Assembly: GCA_046598525.1 (NCBI GenBank)
Contig: JBKJIJ010000008.1
Span: 124,001-188,000, forward strand
DNA from: Methylotenera_A sp046598525
GTDB taxonomy: Bacteria; Pseudomonadota; Gammaproteobacteria; Burkholderiales; Methylophilaceae
DNA: 64,000 bases
Reading direction: 5' to 3'
In this document: positions 23,734 through 32,360 of the stretch, piece after piece
Position numbering within the stretch: the stretch's first letter is position 1
How the letters are laid out: each line of letters opens with the position of its first letter
The notes under the pieces: model-generated
Databases searched by the model: none
Seen by the model: the letters and a program-made list of their open reading frames with translations, nothing else
Told to the model about the DNA's origin: nothing
Translations under genes and position numbers: made by a program

Positions 23734-24696
23734 ATGAACAATTTAAAATTTATGGCGGCATTTAGCCTGCTATTTGCATTAATCGCGTGCGCACCCAGCA
23801 AAAATCAATCCAGTTTTGCCTATATTTCCAACCAAGGTGATCACACCGTTTCGGTGATTGATATTGCCGAATCTAAAGTAATAAAAACGGTTAATGTGGG
23901 AAAAGCGCCAGTTGGGGTTGCGGTTTCAGGTGCATTAAATCGGGCTTACATTACCAATGTAGAAGGCCAAAGTATTTCGGTGATTGATACCAATACAAAC
24001 GCTGTGATTGAAACAATTGCCATTAAAGGCGACCCAGTAGGCATTGCACTTGCGCCTGATAATAAAACCTTATACGTGGCTGATTGGTTTAGCGACCGCA
24101 TTTTGGCGATTGATACCAACAATTATAAAAACCAGCGCGAAGTGATTGTGGCCAAAGCGCCTGCCGGCTTAATGGTTAGCGCTGATAGCAAAACGCTATA
24201 CGTTGCCGCGCGCGATACTAATGATATTGCGGTGATTGACACCGCCAGCCTGAGCGTTACAAAGCGCATACTTGTAGGCAAACACCCTTTTGGCTTAACG
24301 TTAAGTACAAATAACAAAACACTGATTAGCGTAAATGTTTACGACAACACTGTTTCAATTATCAATACCGATTCTTTTAAAGTTGACACCATAAAAGTGG
24401 GTGAACACCCCTATTGCGTTGCGCTTAACCCTAATAATCAAACCATTTACGTAACCAACACGCAAGATGACACGGTTTCGGTGATGGATTTAGCCAGTAA
24501 AAAAACGCTGGCGACGATTGATGTGGGCATGACGCCAGAGGGGATTAGCTTTGATGCCGCGAGTAATCAGGTGCTTGTAGCCAGCTGGGGGCAGAACCAA
24601 GTTAGCGTGATTAATGCCAATACGAACAAACTAATATCGACCATTAAAACGGGCGATAAAAGCCGCGCATTTGGCCAATTTATATTAGCTAAATAA
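23734..24696 (+). CDS. YVTN-repeat beta-propeller lipoprotein
   Basis: At 320 residues it has a lipoprotein signal: a hydrophobic helix ending LFALIAC, with the lipobox cysteine at residue 19. Seven or so repeats of about 42 residues follow, each with a YVTN-type core (AYISNQGDHTVSVID, AYITNVEGQSISVID, LYVADWFSDRILAID, IYVTNTQDDTVSVMD). It should form a seven-bladed propeller anchored in the periplasm or outer membrane. Such proteins occur near PQQ-dependent oxidation systems, and the next gene is MxaD-like, but a role in methanol oxidation is inference only. Confidence 0.85.
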   Translation: MNNLKFMAAFSLLFALIACAPSKNQSSFAYISNQGDHTVSVIDIAESKVIKTVNVGKAPVGVAVSGALNRAYITNVEGQSISVIDTNTNAVIETIAIKGDPVGIALAPDNKTLYVADWFSDRILAIDTNNYKNQREVIVAKAPAGLMVSADSKTLYVAARDTNDIAVIDTASLSVTKRILVGKHPFGLTLSTNNKTLISVNVYDNTVSIINTDSFKVDTIKVGEHPYCVALNPNNQTIYVTNTQDDTVSVMDLASKKTLATIDVGMTPEGISFDAASNQVLVASWGQNQVSVINANTNKLISTIKTGDKSRAFGQFILAK

Positions 24697-24926
24697 TAAA
24701 AATCACCATTTAATTTGGGTAAGTAATGGTTAGTTAGCATCAATAAACGTTTAAATTACGTGCTTCTTAATTATTAAATAGCGCGCCGCATTAAAGTCAA
24801 CGCCGCGCCCAACCACGCGTTAAGGCTAAACATAGGCTTATTTAGCTAACTCATTTATAATAGTGCGCTATCCTAGTTGAATAGTTAGTTTGTCAGTTTA
24901 TTTTTGTCATTTAATGGAGAGCATGC

Positions 24927-25451
24927 ATGAAAAAGTTTTTAACATTATTAGCCCTTGCGACATTATCGTTTAATGCGGCAGCACACGGCCCATCGCCACA
25001 AAAAGTAGAAAAAACCATAGTTATTAAAGCAGCGCCAGCAAAAGTGTGGGCAATGGTAAAAGACTTTGGCAATTTACAAGCATGGCACCCAGCTATTGCC
25101 AGCACAAAATTAGAGAAAAAAGGCGAAGAAACACATCGCACATTAACCTTAAAAGGTGGTGGCGAAATCACTGAAAAATTACGTTCAGCCGATGACAAAG
25201 AAATGAAATTAAAATATGAAATTACTGGCGGCGTTGCACCAGTGGCTGATTACAACTCATTTATTCAAGTAACACCTGGCCCTGGCGCTGGCGAAAGCAC
25301 CGTTACTTGGGTAGGTCGTTTTTACCGCACATATAAATTAAACCCACCAATTCCTGCTGGCCAAGATGACGAAACAGCCGTGAAATTTGTAACTGGCGTG
25401 TACGACGGCGGTCTAACAAACTTAAAAAAGGTACTTGAAAACTCAAAGTAA
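24927..25451 (+). CDS. Periplasmic SRPBCC protein, MxaD-like
   Basis: This 174-residue protein has a Sec signal peptide (MKKFLTLLALATLSFNAAAHG). An SRPBCC (polyketide-cyclase/START-like) fold follows, with VIKAAPAKVWAMVKDFGNL and AWHPAI near the N-terminus. The W-x-M-V-x-D-F-x-x-L-x-x-W-H-P pattern is that of MxaD, a periplasmic protein that in Methylobacterium helps methanol dehydrogenase interact with its cytochrome. It is monocistronic, with its own terminator, and no mxaF/xoxF gene is in the window. GGAGA lies 8 bases before the ATG. Confidence 0.78.
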   Translation: MKKFLTLLALATLSFNAAAHGPSPQKVEKTIVIKAAPAKVWAMVKDFGNLQAWHPAIASTKLEKKGEETHRTLTLKGGGEITEKLRSADDKEMKLKYEITGGVAPVADYNSFIQVTPGPGAGESTVTWVGRFYRTYKLNPPIPAGQDDETAVKFVTGVYDGGLTNLKKVLENSK

Positions 25452-25533
25452 CAAGCCAGGCAGCTGGCGCAGTAGCTAAAAAACCATGGTGGAAGTTTTG
25501 GTAAATTATTAAACCTTAACTTAGCCTAAAATA

Positions 25534-25567
25534 AAAAGGATTGTAAGTGATTACAATCCTTTTTTTG
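25534..25567 (+). terminator. Intrinsic terminator of the MxaD-like gene
   Basis: AAAAAGGATTGTAA pairs with TTACAATCCTTTTT across a GTGA loop, followed by more T residues: a 14-bp stem with a T-run. Confidence 0.88.
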
Positions 25568-25697
25568 TGGGTGGCATTTATACACATTACCTTGCAATTT
25601 AAGGCAAAAACCTTAAATTAAGACAAAACTTAAAGCCCATTAATTTTCATTTTCAACTTCTATTATGCAGCCGCTGCCAAATGAACACCAAAATTGG

Positions 25698-25731
25698 TGA
25701 CACAATTTGCAACAATTGACACTTTTTGTCA
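25698..25731 (+). promoter_or_regulatory. Candidate PilR-binding sites upstream of pilA
   Basis: TGACA occurs at 25698-25702 and 25717-25721, and its reverse TGTCA at 25727-25731. The last two form TGACA-N5-TGTCA. TGTC-type elements upstream of a -24/-12 promoter are the known PilR targets in Pseudomonas. The sites lie about 130-165 bases upstream of the promoter. Assignment is inference. Confidence 0.4.
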
Positions 25732-25860
25732 TGTTATTTTATATAGAACTTACTTTTTATTATTTTTTAAACTATCAATATTAGGTAAATCGCTCAAAAA
25801 TCAGCCCAATTAATTTAATATGACTATAAAATTCAATAGCTTAAATAAAAATTACAAAAG

Positions 25861-25877
25861 TTGGCACAGCCATTGCT
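25861..25877 (+). promoter_or_regulatory. Sigma-54 (-24/-12) promoter of pilA
   Basis: TTGGCACAGCCATTGCT matches the RpoN consensus YTGGCACG-N4-TTGCW with one mismatch. The invariant GG (25863-25864) and GC (25875-25876) are separated by the required ten bases. It lies about 93 bases before the pilA ATG. Confidence 0.8.
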
Positions 25878-25969
25878 AATATGTTTTTAAGCACTGGTAA
25901 CAAGTACTAAAACCGTGTTTGGTTACGTGGTGTAAGCAACTTAAATTAAATTATTTAAAGGAATTTAAA

Positions 25970-26404
25970 ATGAACATGAACAAAATGAAAACATCAGCAC
26001 AACAAGGTTTTACCTTAATCGAGTTAATGATTGTGGTAGCTATTATTGGTATTTTGGCAGCTGTTGCAATTCCAGCTTACCGCGACTATGTAACTAAAGC
26101 TCGCATGTCAAATGTTATTTCTGCTACCAGTGCAGTAAAAAGTGCTATGGCGCTTTGTTTGCAAGAAAACGGTGCTTTAGCTAGCTGTGATACAGCAACT
26201 GAACTCGGCATCACACTACCTTCAGCAACGACTGACCTTACATCAATCGCAATTGCAGCTACTACAGCCGTTATAACGGCAACTGCCACAGCTGCAGCAG
26301 GTGGATTTACTTACACGGTTACACCAACTGCTCCAGCAGCTGGTGATTCAACGATTAATTTTGCAGTTGGTGGTACTTGCCCAACAACTATTTGTAAATC
26401 ATAG
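25970..26404 (+). CDS. pilA: Type IV major pilin PilA
   Basis: The prepilin (144 residues) has a short basic leader with cleavage at QQG / FTLIELMIVVAIIGILAAVAIP, and the invariant Glu at mature position 5. The globular part is short and rich in Ala and Thr. Cysteines near the C-terminus (GTCPTTICKS) could form the C-terminal disulfide loop. I chose the ATG at 25970 after AAAGGA; the 17 in-frame codons before it are non-coding leader. Assembly genes pilB and pilC are 18.7 kb away. Transcription is predicted to be RpoN/PilR dependent. Confidence 0.93.
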   Translation: MNMNKMKTSAQQGFTLIELMIVVAIIGILAAVAIPAYRDYVTKARMSNVISATSAVKSAMALCLQENGALASCDTATELGITLPSATTDLTSIAIAATTAVITATATAAAGGFTYTVTPTAPAAGDSTINFAVGGTCPTTICKS

Positions 26405-26431
26405 CTAATCGACACAGTTCATTACAAGTTA

Positions 26432-26464
26432 CAAAAAGCCCTTCAATTGAAGGGCTTTTTTTAT
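26432..26464 (+). terminator. Intrinsic terminator of pilA
   Basis: AAAAAGCCCTTCAATTGAAG then GGCTTTTTTT form a self-complementary hairpin with an A-run before and a T-run after. Confidence 0.88.
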
Positions 26465-26945
26465 TTTTAAATGTCAACTTACTTAATTGCTTACTTAGTT
26501 AAACGCACTACAACTACTGCAATCATTTTGATATAAACATCATCCTTGTCTTTATACAAACTGAAAGCAGTTGAGCAAGCTTAATCTATTGAAAATCACT
26601 TTGTGATTTTATAAATAATAAGCAGTAATAGTTTTCTTTAAATCTGATTGTCTGTGCAAAAGTTGTTATTTTTTTGAGTATATTGATTCAGCTTGAACCC
26701 AAAAAATGCCTTTCTTAACGAGATAATTTGCTGTATGAATATCAATTTAACAATCAAGTTTTACAAGATGATATTAATAAAAAAATGCGTTAACTAAAAT
26801 AGACCAGTGTACTTGATAATAGCAGCGACCCCATAAGAAAAGCTAAGGTCGTTTATGAGTGTGCAGATTAATAATTAGCAAGAAAAAATATTTGATGTTT
26901 CGCATTACCATTCGAAAGACTAACTTTTTTAATGCGTTATCGCAA
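26464..26945. other. 482-base AT-rich spacer with a possible decayed gene fragment
   Basis: No intact gene is seen. A hairpin AAAATCAC-TTT-GTGATTTT lies at 26592-26610. On the plus strand, one frame from 26719 to 26871 reads two protein-like stretches, LLYEYQFNNQVLQDDINKK and VLDNSSDPIRKAKVVYECAD, separated by two stops. This may be a remnant of an accessory pilus gene or chance; it has no recognisable family. Confidence 0.3.
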
Positions 26946-28025
26946 TTAATTGCTGGCTTTTGTGCCGCCCTCTAAAACTTCTGCTTGTAACCCACACTGC
27001 GCCAAAATAAACGCGGCTGCGCTGCTGCGGCGGCCAGTTTGGCAATAGACGATATAGCTTTTGGTTTTATCTAGGTTAATGGCACATTCTCGTAGCTCGT
27101 GCAATGGCGCGTTAATGGCGCCATCTATGTGTTCGTGTTTGAATTCAGATGCAAAGCGTACATCTACCCACACAGCGTTGCCGCTGGCTACTTTGGTATC
27201 GGCTGCTTTTCGGCTAATGCTGTTTACGATGGGTGCTTTTAATAACTCTATAAAGTCTTGTTTTTTAAGGCGTAGTAATTCACCGTTGGTTTTCATGGTT
27301 ACCGTGGCGTTACGCTTGTTGTCAGATGCCAATGCTTCTTCACCAAAGCCTGCGCCGGTGGATATTTCGGCCAGCACTACTGGCGGCTGGCTCATATCGG
27401 TAATGCGGGTTACCACGGCTGTGCCTTGTTTAATAAGGTAGTAGTAATCGCCCTCTTGGCCTTGCGTAATAATGGTTTGGTTGGCTTCTACATTAATGGC
27501 GGTCATGCGCGAAAACATGGCTTCGATATTGGGTGGCGGTAGGCGATTAAACACGCCGCTATGCACTTGAAACGCATTAAAGCTGCCGGTATCTAAATGC
27601 CAATTGGGCTCTTGATTAGCTTTTTCGCTGCTTTGAACAGGTGAAAAGCCTGATAATTGATCCCAGGTCATCATAATATCCAGCAAATCCAAATCAATAC
27701 GCATGATTTCAATTGGCGTTAATGCGATGGTGTCTTTAACTTTTAAACGCTCAACATCCAGCGGAAACTTAGCCGCATCGGTGCCTGCGCGCAGTATTAG
27801 TTTATTGCCGTTTTCGTAGCGAATGCCTAAATCGCCTTTTACCAGATACAAAGCCTGGGTTACGGCGTTCATGCGCGTGGGGTCTAAATCTTTGCTGATA
27901 TGTTCCACAATGCACAGCGGTGTGAGTTCATCTAAGCGGCTGGGCGATAGTCGGGCGATTGGCTCAAAACGCAGCAATATGTTTTTGCTAATGGCTGGGG
28001 CGGCTGATTCTGGAAGTTGCGTCAT
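26946..28025 (-). CDS. Cyclic-nucleotide-binding protein with C-terminal rhodanese domain
   Basis: The 359 residues hold a degenerate cNMP-binding-like fold (about 20-125), then a canonical one (about 165-265). The second has the phosphate-binding cassette GAGFGEEALASDNKRNATV, including the ribose-binding Glu and phosphate-binding Arg. A rhodanese domain (from about 285) carries the active-site loop CQTGRRS with its catalytic cysteine. There is no DNA-binding HTH or membrane segment. It is the last gene of a minus-strand operon with a cyclase and a phosphodiesterase-like protein, 12 bases after the latter, so it is the likely effector of that nucleotide signal. How ligand binding affects sulfur transfer is unknown. 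Confidence 0.87.
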   Translation of the reverse strand: MTQLPESAAPAISKNILLRFEPIARLSPSRLDELTPLCIVEHISKDLDPTRMNAVTQALYLVKGDLGIRYENGNKLILRAGTDAAKFPLDVERLKVKDTIALTPIEIMRIDLDLLDIMMTWDQLSGFSPVQSSEKANQEPNWHLDTGSFNAFQVHSGVFNRLPPPNIEAMFSRMTAINVEANQTIITQGQEGDYYYLIKQGTAVVTRITDMSQPPVVLAEISTGAGFGEEALASDNKRNATVTMKTNGELLRLKKQDFIELLKAPIVNSISRKAADTKVASGNAVWVDVRFASEFKHEHIDGAINAPLHELRECAINLDKTKSYIVYCQTGRRSSAAAFILAQCGLQAEVLEGGTKASN

Positions 28026-28037
28026 TTGATTTTAATC

Positions 28038-28802
28038 TTATAAATTAAAAATTTGTTGTTGTTGCAAGGCTTTGCAGTGCGCTGTTTGTGGATTTGCGGC
28101 AATTTCTTGCATGATAGTGATATCTTCACCCGGTTTTAAATGCGTAATAAATACCTCTGGCTGGCTTTGCATATGCGCTAGCTCGGTGGCCAAAGTGGCC
28201 GGACATAAATGCTTGGAAAGCTTGGCCAACTCGGCCTCGGCGTTGCTAAAGGCGGTTTCAATAATCAACACTTTTAAATTATCAATCTGATTCACATCAT
28301 GCCAAAAAGCGGCGCTGCCAGCGGTGTCGCCAGTAAATACCAAGCTATTTTCACCGCTATTAATGTGGTAACCCACAGCCGGAATCACATGATTGGCTGG
28401 CACGGCGGTAATGGTTTTGCTGTTAATTTGTACGCTATTGCCTACGCAAATTTCATTGTATTTTAAAAACGGCGTGGCTGGATCGGGGATTAAATTAAAA
28501 TTAGGCCAAATAAGCCAATTAAAAACATGCTGTTTTAAAATATTAATTACTTCTAACGTAGCGTGCACGGTAACAGGTTGGCTGCGCAAACCCATAACGG
28601 TATCTAGCAACAAAGGAATAGACACAATATGATCTAAATGCGAATGCGTAACAAAAATATGATCAATTTTTAACAAGGCATCTAGCGGCAAATCGCCAAC
28701 GCCAGTGCCTGCATCAATCAGCACATCGTCATCTACTAATATGGATGTGGTGCGCATATTGCCGCCAATACCACCGCTACAACCTAAAATTTTAATTTGC
28801 AT
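28038..28802 (-). CDS. Metallo-beta-lactamase-fold hydrolase, class II cyclic-nucleotide phosphodiesterase-like
   Basis: The 254-residue protein has the MBL-fold zinc motif THSHLDH at residues 52-58, followed by FTGDTAG (metal-bridging Asp) and ITHLKPG near the C-terminus. The N-terminus IKILGCSGGIGGNMRTTSIL and SHLDHIVSIPLLLD resemble class II 3',5'-cAMP phosphodiesterases. RNase Z-like activity is an alternative for this superfamily. The operon position between an adenylate/guanylate cyclase and a cNMP-binding protein supports cyclic-nucleotide degradation. Confidence 0.82.
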   Translation of the reverse strand: MQIKILGCSGGIGGNMRTTSILVDDDVLIDAGTGVGDLPLDALLKIDHIFVTHSHLDHIVSIPLLLDTVMGLRSQPVTVHATLEVINILKQHVFNWLIWPNFNLIPDPATPFLKYNEICVGNSVQINSKTITAVPANHVIPAVGYHINSGENSLVFTGDTAGSAAFWHDVNQIDNLKVLIIETAFSNAEAELAKLSKHLCPATLATELAHMQSQPEVFITHLKPGEDITIMQEIAANPQTAHCKALQQQQIFNL

Positions 28803-28864
28803 TTGATTATCTTTATATTATCTAGTCGCAATTTGTTGCTACTTTAATTTCCACTTATTTCTAA

Positions 28865-31093
28865 TTATTTCGTTTCAACATTATAAGCGCCATCCCAATT
28901 GGCACTTGGCGGCGCCTGCCTTAGCTGCCCAATTCGCTTAATATAAAGCGCATAAAGCAATTGTTGCGGTTGCCTATTTTGCAGATTAATAAACTGTATT
29001 TCGCTTAAATCCCATTGCTGATTGCGGTATAGTTTTAATGCTTCGCGGTACAGTTTTAGCTCATCAATAATGTCTGCTGATATCGCACTTTTTGTATTAA
29101 GCGGCTCATACACCGCTACTGGAATATCTTTACCTTTTACCCGCACCAAATCTAGCTCGCGGTACACAAAATGTGGCGTTTGCGATCTCACCTTATCGCT
29201 CACTACAATATCCACGCCGTAATACTTGGTTAAACTTTCTAAGCGCGATCCCAAATTAACCGAATCGCCCATCACGGTGTAGGCCATGCGAAAGCTAGAG
29301 CCCATGTTGCCCACCACCATATTGCCGGTGTTAATGCCAATGCCAATTTTGATAGCAGGCCAACCTTTTTTAATAAACTTTTCGTTAATTGTTTTAAGCG
29401 CGGCTTTCATCTCAATTGCCGAATTTAAAGCATTTTGCGCATGGCTTTCATCTTTAAGCGGCGCGCCCCAAAAAGCCATAATCGCGTCACCCATGTATTT
29501 ATCAATCGTGCCGCGATTGTTGTGTATGATTTGCGTCAAAGGTGTCAAAAATTCATTCATCATTTGGGTTAATTGCGTGGGGTCTAAACCTTCGGCAATG
29601 TTGGTAAATCCGCGAATATCGGTAAACAAAACCGTCATTTCGCGATTCTCACCAGTCAAATTAATCGACTCTGGATTTAGCGCCATTTCGCTTACCAATT
29701 CTGGCGGAACGTACTGGCCGAAAAGCCCCGTCAATTGGCGCTTGCCGCGCGATTCAACAAAAAATCCGTAACTCATATTCACCAAGTAAATTAAGCCTAG
29801 CATTAGTAACGATGCGGCAATGGGTAACACCAAATTAGCGTATTGCCAGCTCAGCACATTAATCACCAAAATCGCCACCAGCACCGCAAGCGTCATCAGT
29901 GTTGCTTTTAGCGGATTAAGCGCTGGCAAAGTGAAGGCTAGCAATAAGCCTGCCAACAATACCAATAAAAATTCGGCGCCGCGCACATAGCCCGGGCGCG
30001 CTTTAATATTGTTATCTAAAATGCCGGCAATAATGTTGGCGTGCACCTCTACTCCTGGATATATATTTTGTACCGGCGTGGCGCGCAAATCCATTAAGCC
30101 CTGCGCGGTGGTGCCCACCAATACAATTTTATTTTTTAGGCTGGCGGGTGATACTCTTTTATTCATCACGTCAGTAGCTGACACATATTGAAAACTGCCC
30201 TGCAAGCCGCGATACGGAATCAGCATGGCCACTTTATCATCCACCGGAATCTGCCTGCCCGCCAAGCTAAACGACTCTAAACCGGCATATTGTTGGCTTA
30301 CGCCCAAGTTAGCAAATTCGGCTTTTAACGACGCGTTATCAAAATAAGCGCGCGCAATCGCAATGGCTAGCGAATCGTAATATTGATGACCGAATTTGAT
30401 TAATACGGTTATTTTTCGGCTAATGCCGTCGGCGTCTGGCTCTGGATTAAAATGGCCAGCGGCTAACGCGGCATTTTGTATCAGTGGCAAATTGGCGCCA
30501 TAGCCCGCCGCCTCAACAAAATCGATGTTATTTCGGCCAAAACTGCCTGCATCAAAAGTTGGGCTGGGTAACTGTCCAACGCGATTGGTATTGGTGTTAT
30601 TAAAAAAGTAACCCAGCACCACTTTGCGATTTTTTAAGCTATTGGCAAAGGTTTGGTCATAATCCAACATGGGTTTAATGGCTTGCAAGGCGTTGGCAAA
30701 ATTAGCGTCGCCATTAAAATATTGCTGCTGCATGCGCTCTAAATTTTTAAGGCCAGAGCTTTCATCTTTCTCAGCAAATACCACGTCAAAACCCAGCGTA
30801 TTAATGTGATAATAATCAAATAGCTGATTAACCAAACTGGCCGTTTTATCGCGCCCCCACGGCCAGCGACCTTGTTCTTTCAGGCTTTTTTCATCAATAT
30901 CCACAATCACAATGCGATTATCTTGTGTGCGCGGCATTAAAAAATTAAGCCGCATATCGTAGCTAAAATTTTCTAATTTTTGAACAAAACCCAGCGGCAA
31001 GCCGCCACTAATGTGCAACAACATGAGTAAAATAATAGCGATACTCAGCGCAAATCGTACGCCATGTTGTTTTAAAAGTGACGATAAAAGCAT
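28865..31093 (-). CDS. CHASE2-domain adenylate/guanylate cyclase
   Basis: The 742-residue membrane protein has one N-terminal TM helix, a periplasmic CHASE2 sensor (about 40-360, opening NFSYDMRLNFLMPR and IVIVDIDEKSL), three TM helices (about 375-450), and a class III cyclase domain (about 485-670). Metal-binding aspartates are in LFTDIRGFT and YMGDAIMAFW. The base and transition-state residues sit in YTVMGDSVNLGSRLE, where Asp favours ATP. A C-terminal extension of about 60 residues is tetratricopeptide-like. It is the first gene of the cyclic-nucleotide operon. The signal sensed is unknown. Confidence 0.92.
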   Translation of the reverse strand: MLLSSLLKQHGVRFALSIAIILLMLLHISGGLPLGFVQKLENFSYDMRLNFLMPRTQDNRIVIVDIDEKSLKEQGRWPWGRDKTASLVNQLFDYYHINTLGFDVVFAEKDESSGLKNLERMQQQYFNGDANFANALQAIKPMLDYDQTFANSLKNRKVVLGYFFNNTNTNRVGQLPSPTFDAGSFGRNNIDFVEAAGYGANLPLIQNAALAAGHFNPEPDADGISRKITVLIKFGHQYYDSLAIAIARAYFDNASLKAEFANLGVSQQYAGLESFSLAGRQIPVDDKVAMLIPYRGLQGSFQYVSATDVMNKRVSPASLKNKIVLVGTTAQGLMDLRATPVQNIYPGVEVHANIIAGILDNNIKARPGYVRGAEFLLVLLAGLLLAFTLPALNPLKATLMTLAVLVAILVINVLSWQYANLVLPIAASLLMLGLIYLVNMSYGFFVESRGKRQLTGLFGQYVPPELVSEMALNPESINLTGENREMTVLFTDIRGFTNIAEGLDPTQLTQMMNEFLTPLTQIIHNNRGTIDKYMGDAIMAFWGAPLKDESHAQNALNSAIEMKAALKTINEKFIKKGWPAIKIGIGINTGNMVVGNMGSSFRMAYTVMGDSVNLGSRLESLTKYYGVDIVVSDKVRSQTPHFVYRELDLVRVKGKDIPVAVYEPLNTKSAISADIIDELKLYREALKLYRNQQWDLSEIQFINLQNRQPQQLLYALYIKRIGQLRQAPPSANWDGAYNVETK

Positions 31094-31224
31094 GATGTTT
31101 AATTAATTGATTTTAATGTTGTTTTATAACTTTTATAATCAATAGCATAGCGGATAAACTGTGCAGTGAATAGGCGGTTTATAATGATTAACAACCATTT
31201 TATAGATAGAAAAACTCCAAAATT

Positions 31225-31905
31225 ATGCTTAAGCAACCAGTGAATGAAAAGCCAATAGAAATAGCCAGCAAGCTGCCAGCAAATGCCAGCGTAATTTGGA
31301 TGCACGGCTTAGGCGCCGATGGCAACGATTTTGTGCCAGTAATTGAAATGCTAAATTTGCCGCATGTGCGCTTTATTTTGCCGCATGCGCCCTACCGAAA
31401 TGTTACGTGCAATAACGGCTATGAAATGCGCGCTTGGTACGATATTTATGGCTTAACGCCGATTAGTCGCGAAGACGAAACAGGTATTAGTGAAAGCCAA
31501 GCAGCGATTAACGCATTGATTGCGCAAGAAATAATCCGTGGCATTGCGCCAGAACGCATTGTGCTGGCTGGCTTTTCGCAAGGCGGCGCCATTGCTTTGC
31601 ATGCTGCTTTGCGCTATCCGCAGCGGCTGGCCGGCATTTTGGCGCTTTCTACTTATTTGCCGTTAAAAGATAAATTAGCCGCTGAAAAATCCATCGCTAA
31701 TCAGCCTATTCCCATTTTTATGGCGCACGGCGTAGATGACGATATTATCAACATGGAACGCTGCCAAGACTCGCTGGCGGTTTTACAGGCGCAAAATTAC
31801 CCTATTGATTGGCACGAATACCCAATGGCACACTCGGTTTGTATGGCAGAAATCGCCGATATTCAGCAATTTTTAAGTCAGCTTTTAAATGAAGCGACTA
31901 TTTAG
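31225..31905 (+). CDS. Alpha/beta-hydrolase, carboxylesterase / phospholipase family
   Basis: At 226 residues it belongs to the short bacterial carboxylesterase family (EstB, acyl-protein-thioesterase-like). The nucleophile elbow GFSQGG places Ser118. The oxyanion loop is VIWMHGLGADGNDF, the acid is in AHGVDDDIIN and the histidine is in YPMAHSVC. It diverges from the cyclase operon. Natural substrate unknown. Confidence 0.9.
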   Translation: MLKQPVNEKPIEIASKLPANASVIWMHGLGADGNDFVPVIEMLNLPHVRFILPHAPYRNVTCNNGYEMRAWYDIYGLTPISREDETGISESQAAINALIAQEIIRGIAPERIVLAGFSQGGAIALHAALRYPQRLAGILALSTYLPLKDKLAAEKSIANQPIPIFMAHGVDDDIINMERCQDSLAVLQAQNYPIDWHEYPMAHSVCMAEIADIQQFLSQLLNEATI

Positions 31906-32033
31906 TGATTTTTTACATAATAAAACGTGAATAAATTAGGAATTAATCCGCAACGTTCGATTGTTTTGTTAAAATCTGTAAATCGGTTTTAGCCACAAAA
32001 AACTTCTTTTTTTGCACACACAATTATTAAAAA

Positions 32034-32318
32034 ATGACATCAACGACAAAATCATCAGCTAAAAAAACACAAGCAAACGCTGCTGATGCTGGCGATATTG
32101 CGCCTAGTTTTGAGCAAGCCGTGCAAGAGTTGGAAACCATTGTGCAGCAAATGGAAATGGGTAATTTGGCGTTGGATGAATCATTTAACGCCTATAAACG
32201 CGGCGCCCAATTGCTGCAAACATGCCAAACGTCTTTAAATAATGTTGAGCAACAAGTGCGAATTTTAACGGACGCGGGTAAATTAGCGCCGTTTAACGCC
32301 GAAAATGCATCAAGCTGA
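32034..32318 (+). CDS. xseB: Exodeoxyribonuclease VII small subunit
   Basis: At 94 residues it is the usual XseB length with a 20-residue polar N-terminal extension. The hallmark SFEQAVQELETIVQQME, then GNLALDESFNAYKRG, forms the XseA-binding helical hairpin. It precedes ispA and dxs, the conserved xseB-ispA-dxs order, with a 42-base gap. Confidence 0.94.
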   Translation: MTSTTKSSAKKTQANAADAGDIAPSFEQAVQELETIVQQMEMGNLALDESFNAYKRGAQLLQTCQTSLNNVEQQVRILTDAGKLAPFNAENASS

Positions 32319-32360
32319 AAATCATTAATACACGCCCAATTAACCACAATGGCCAACTGA

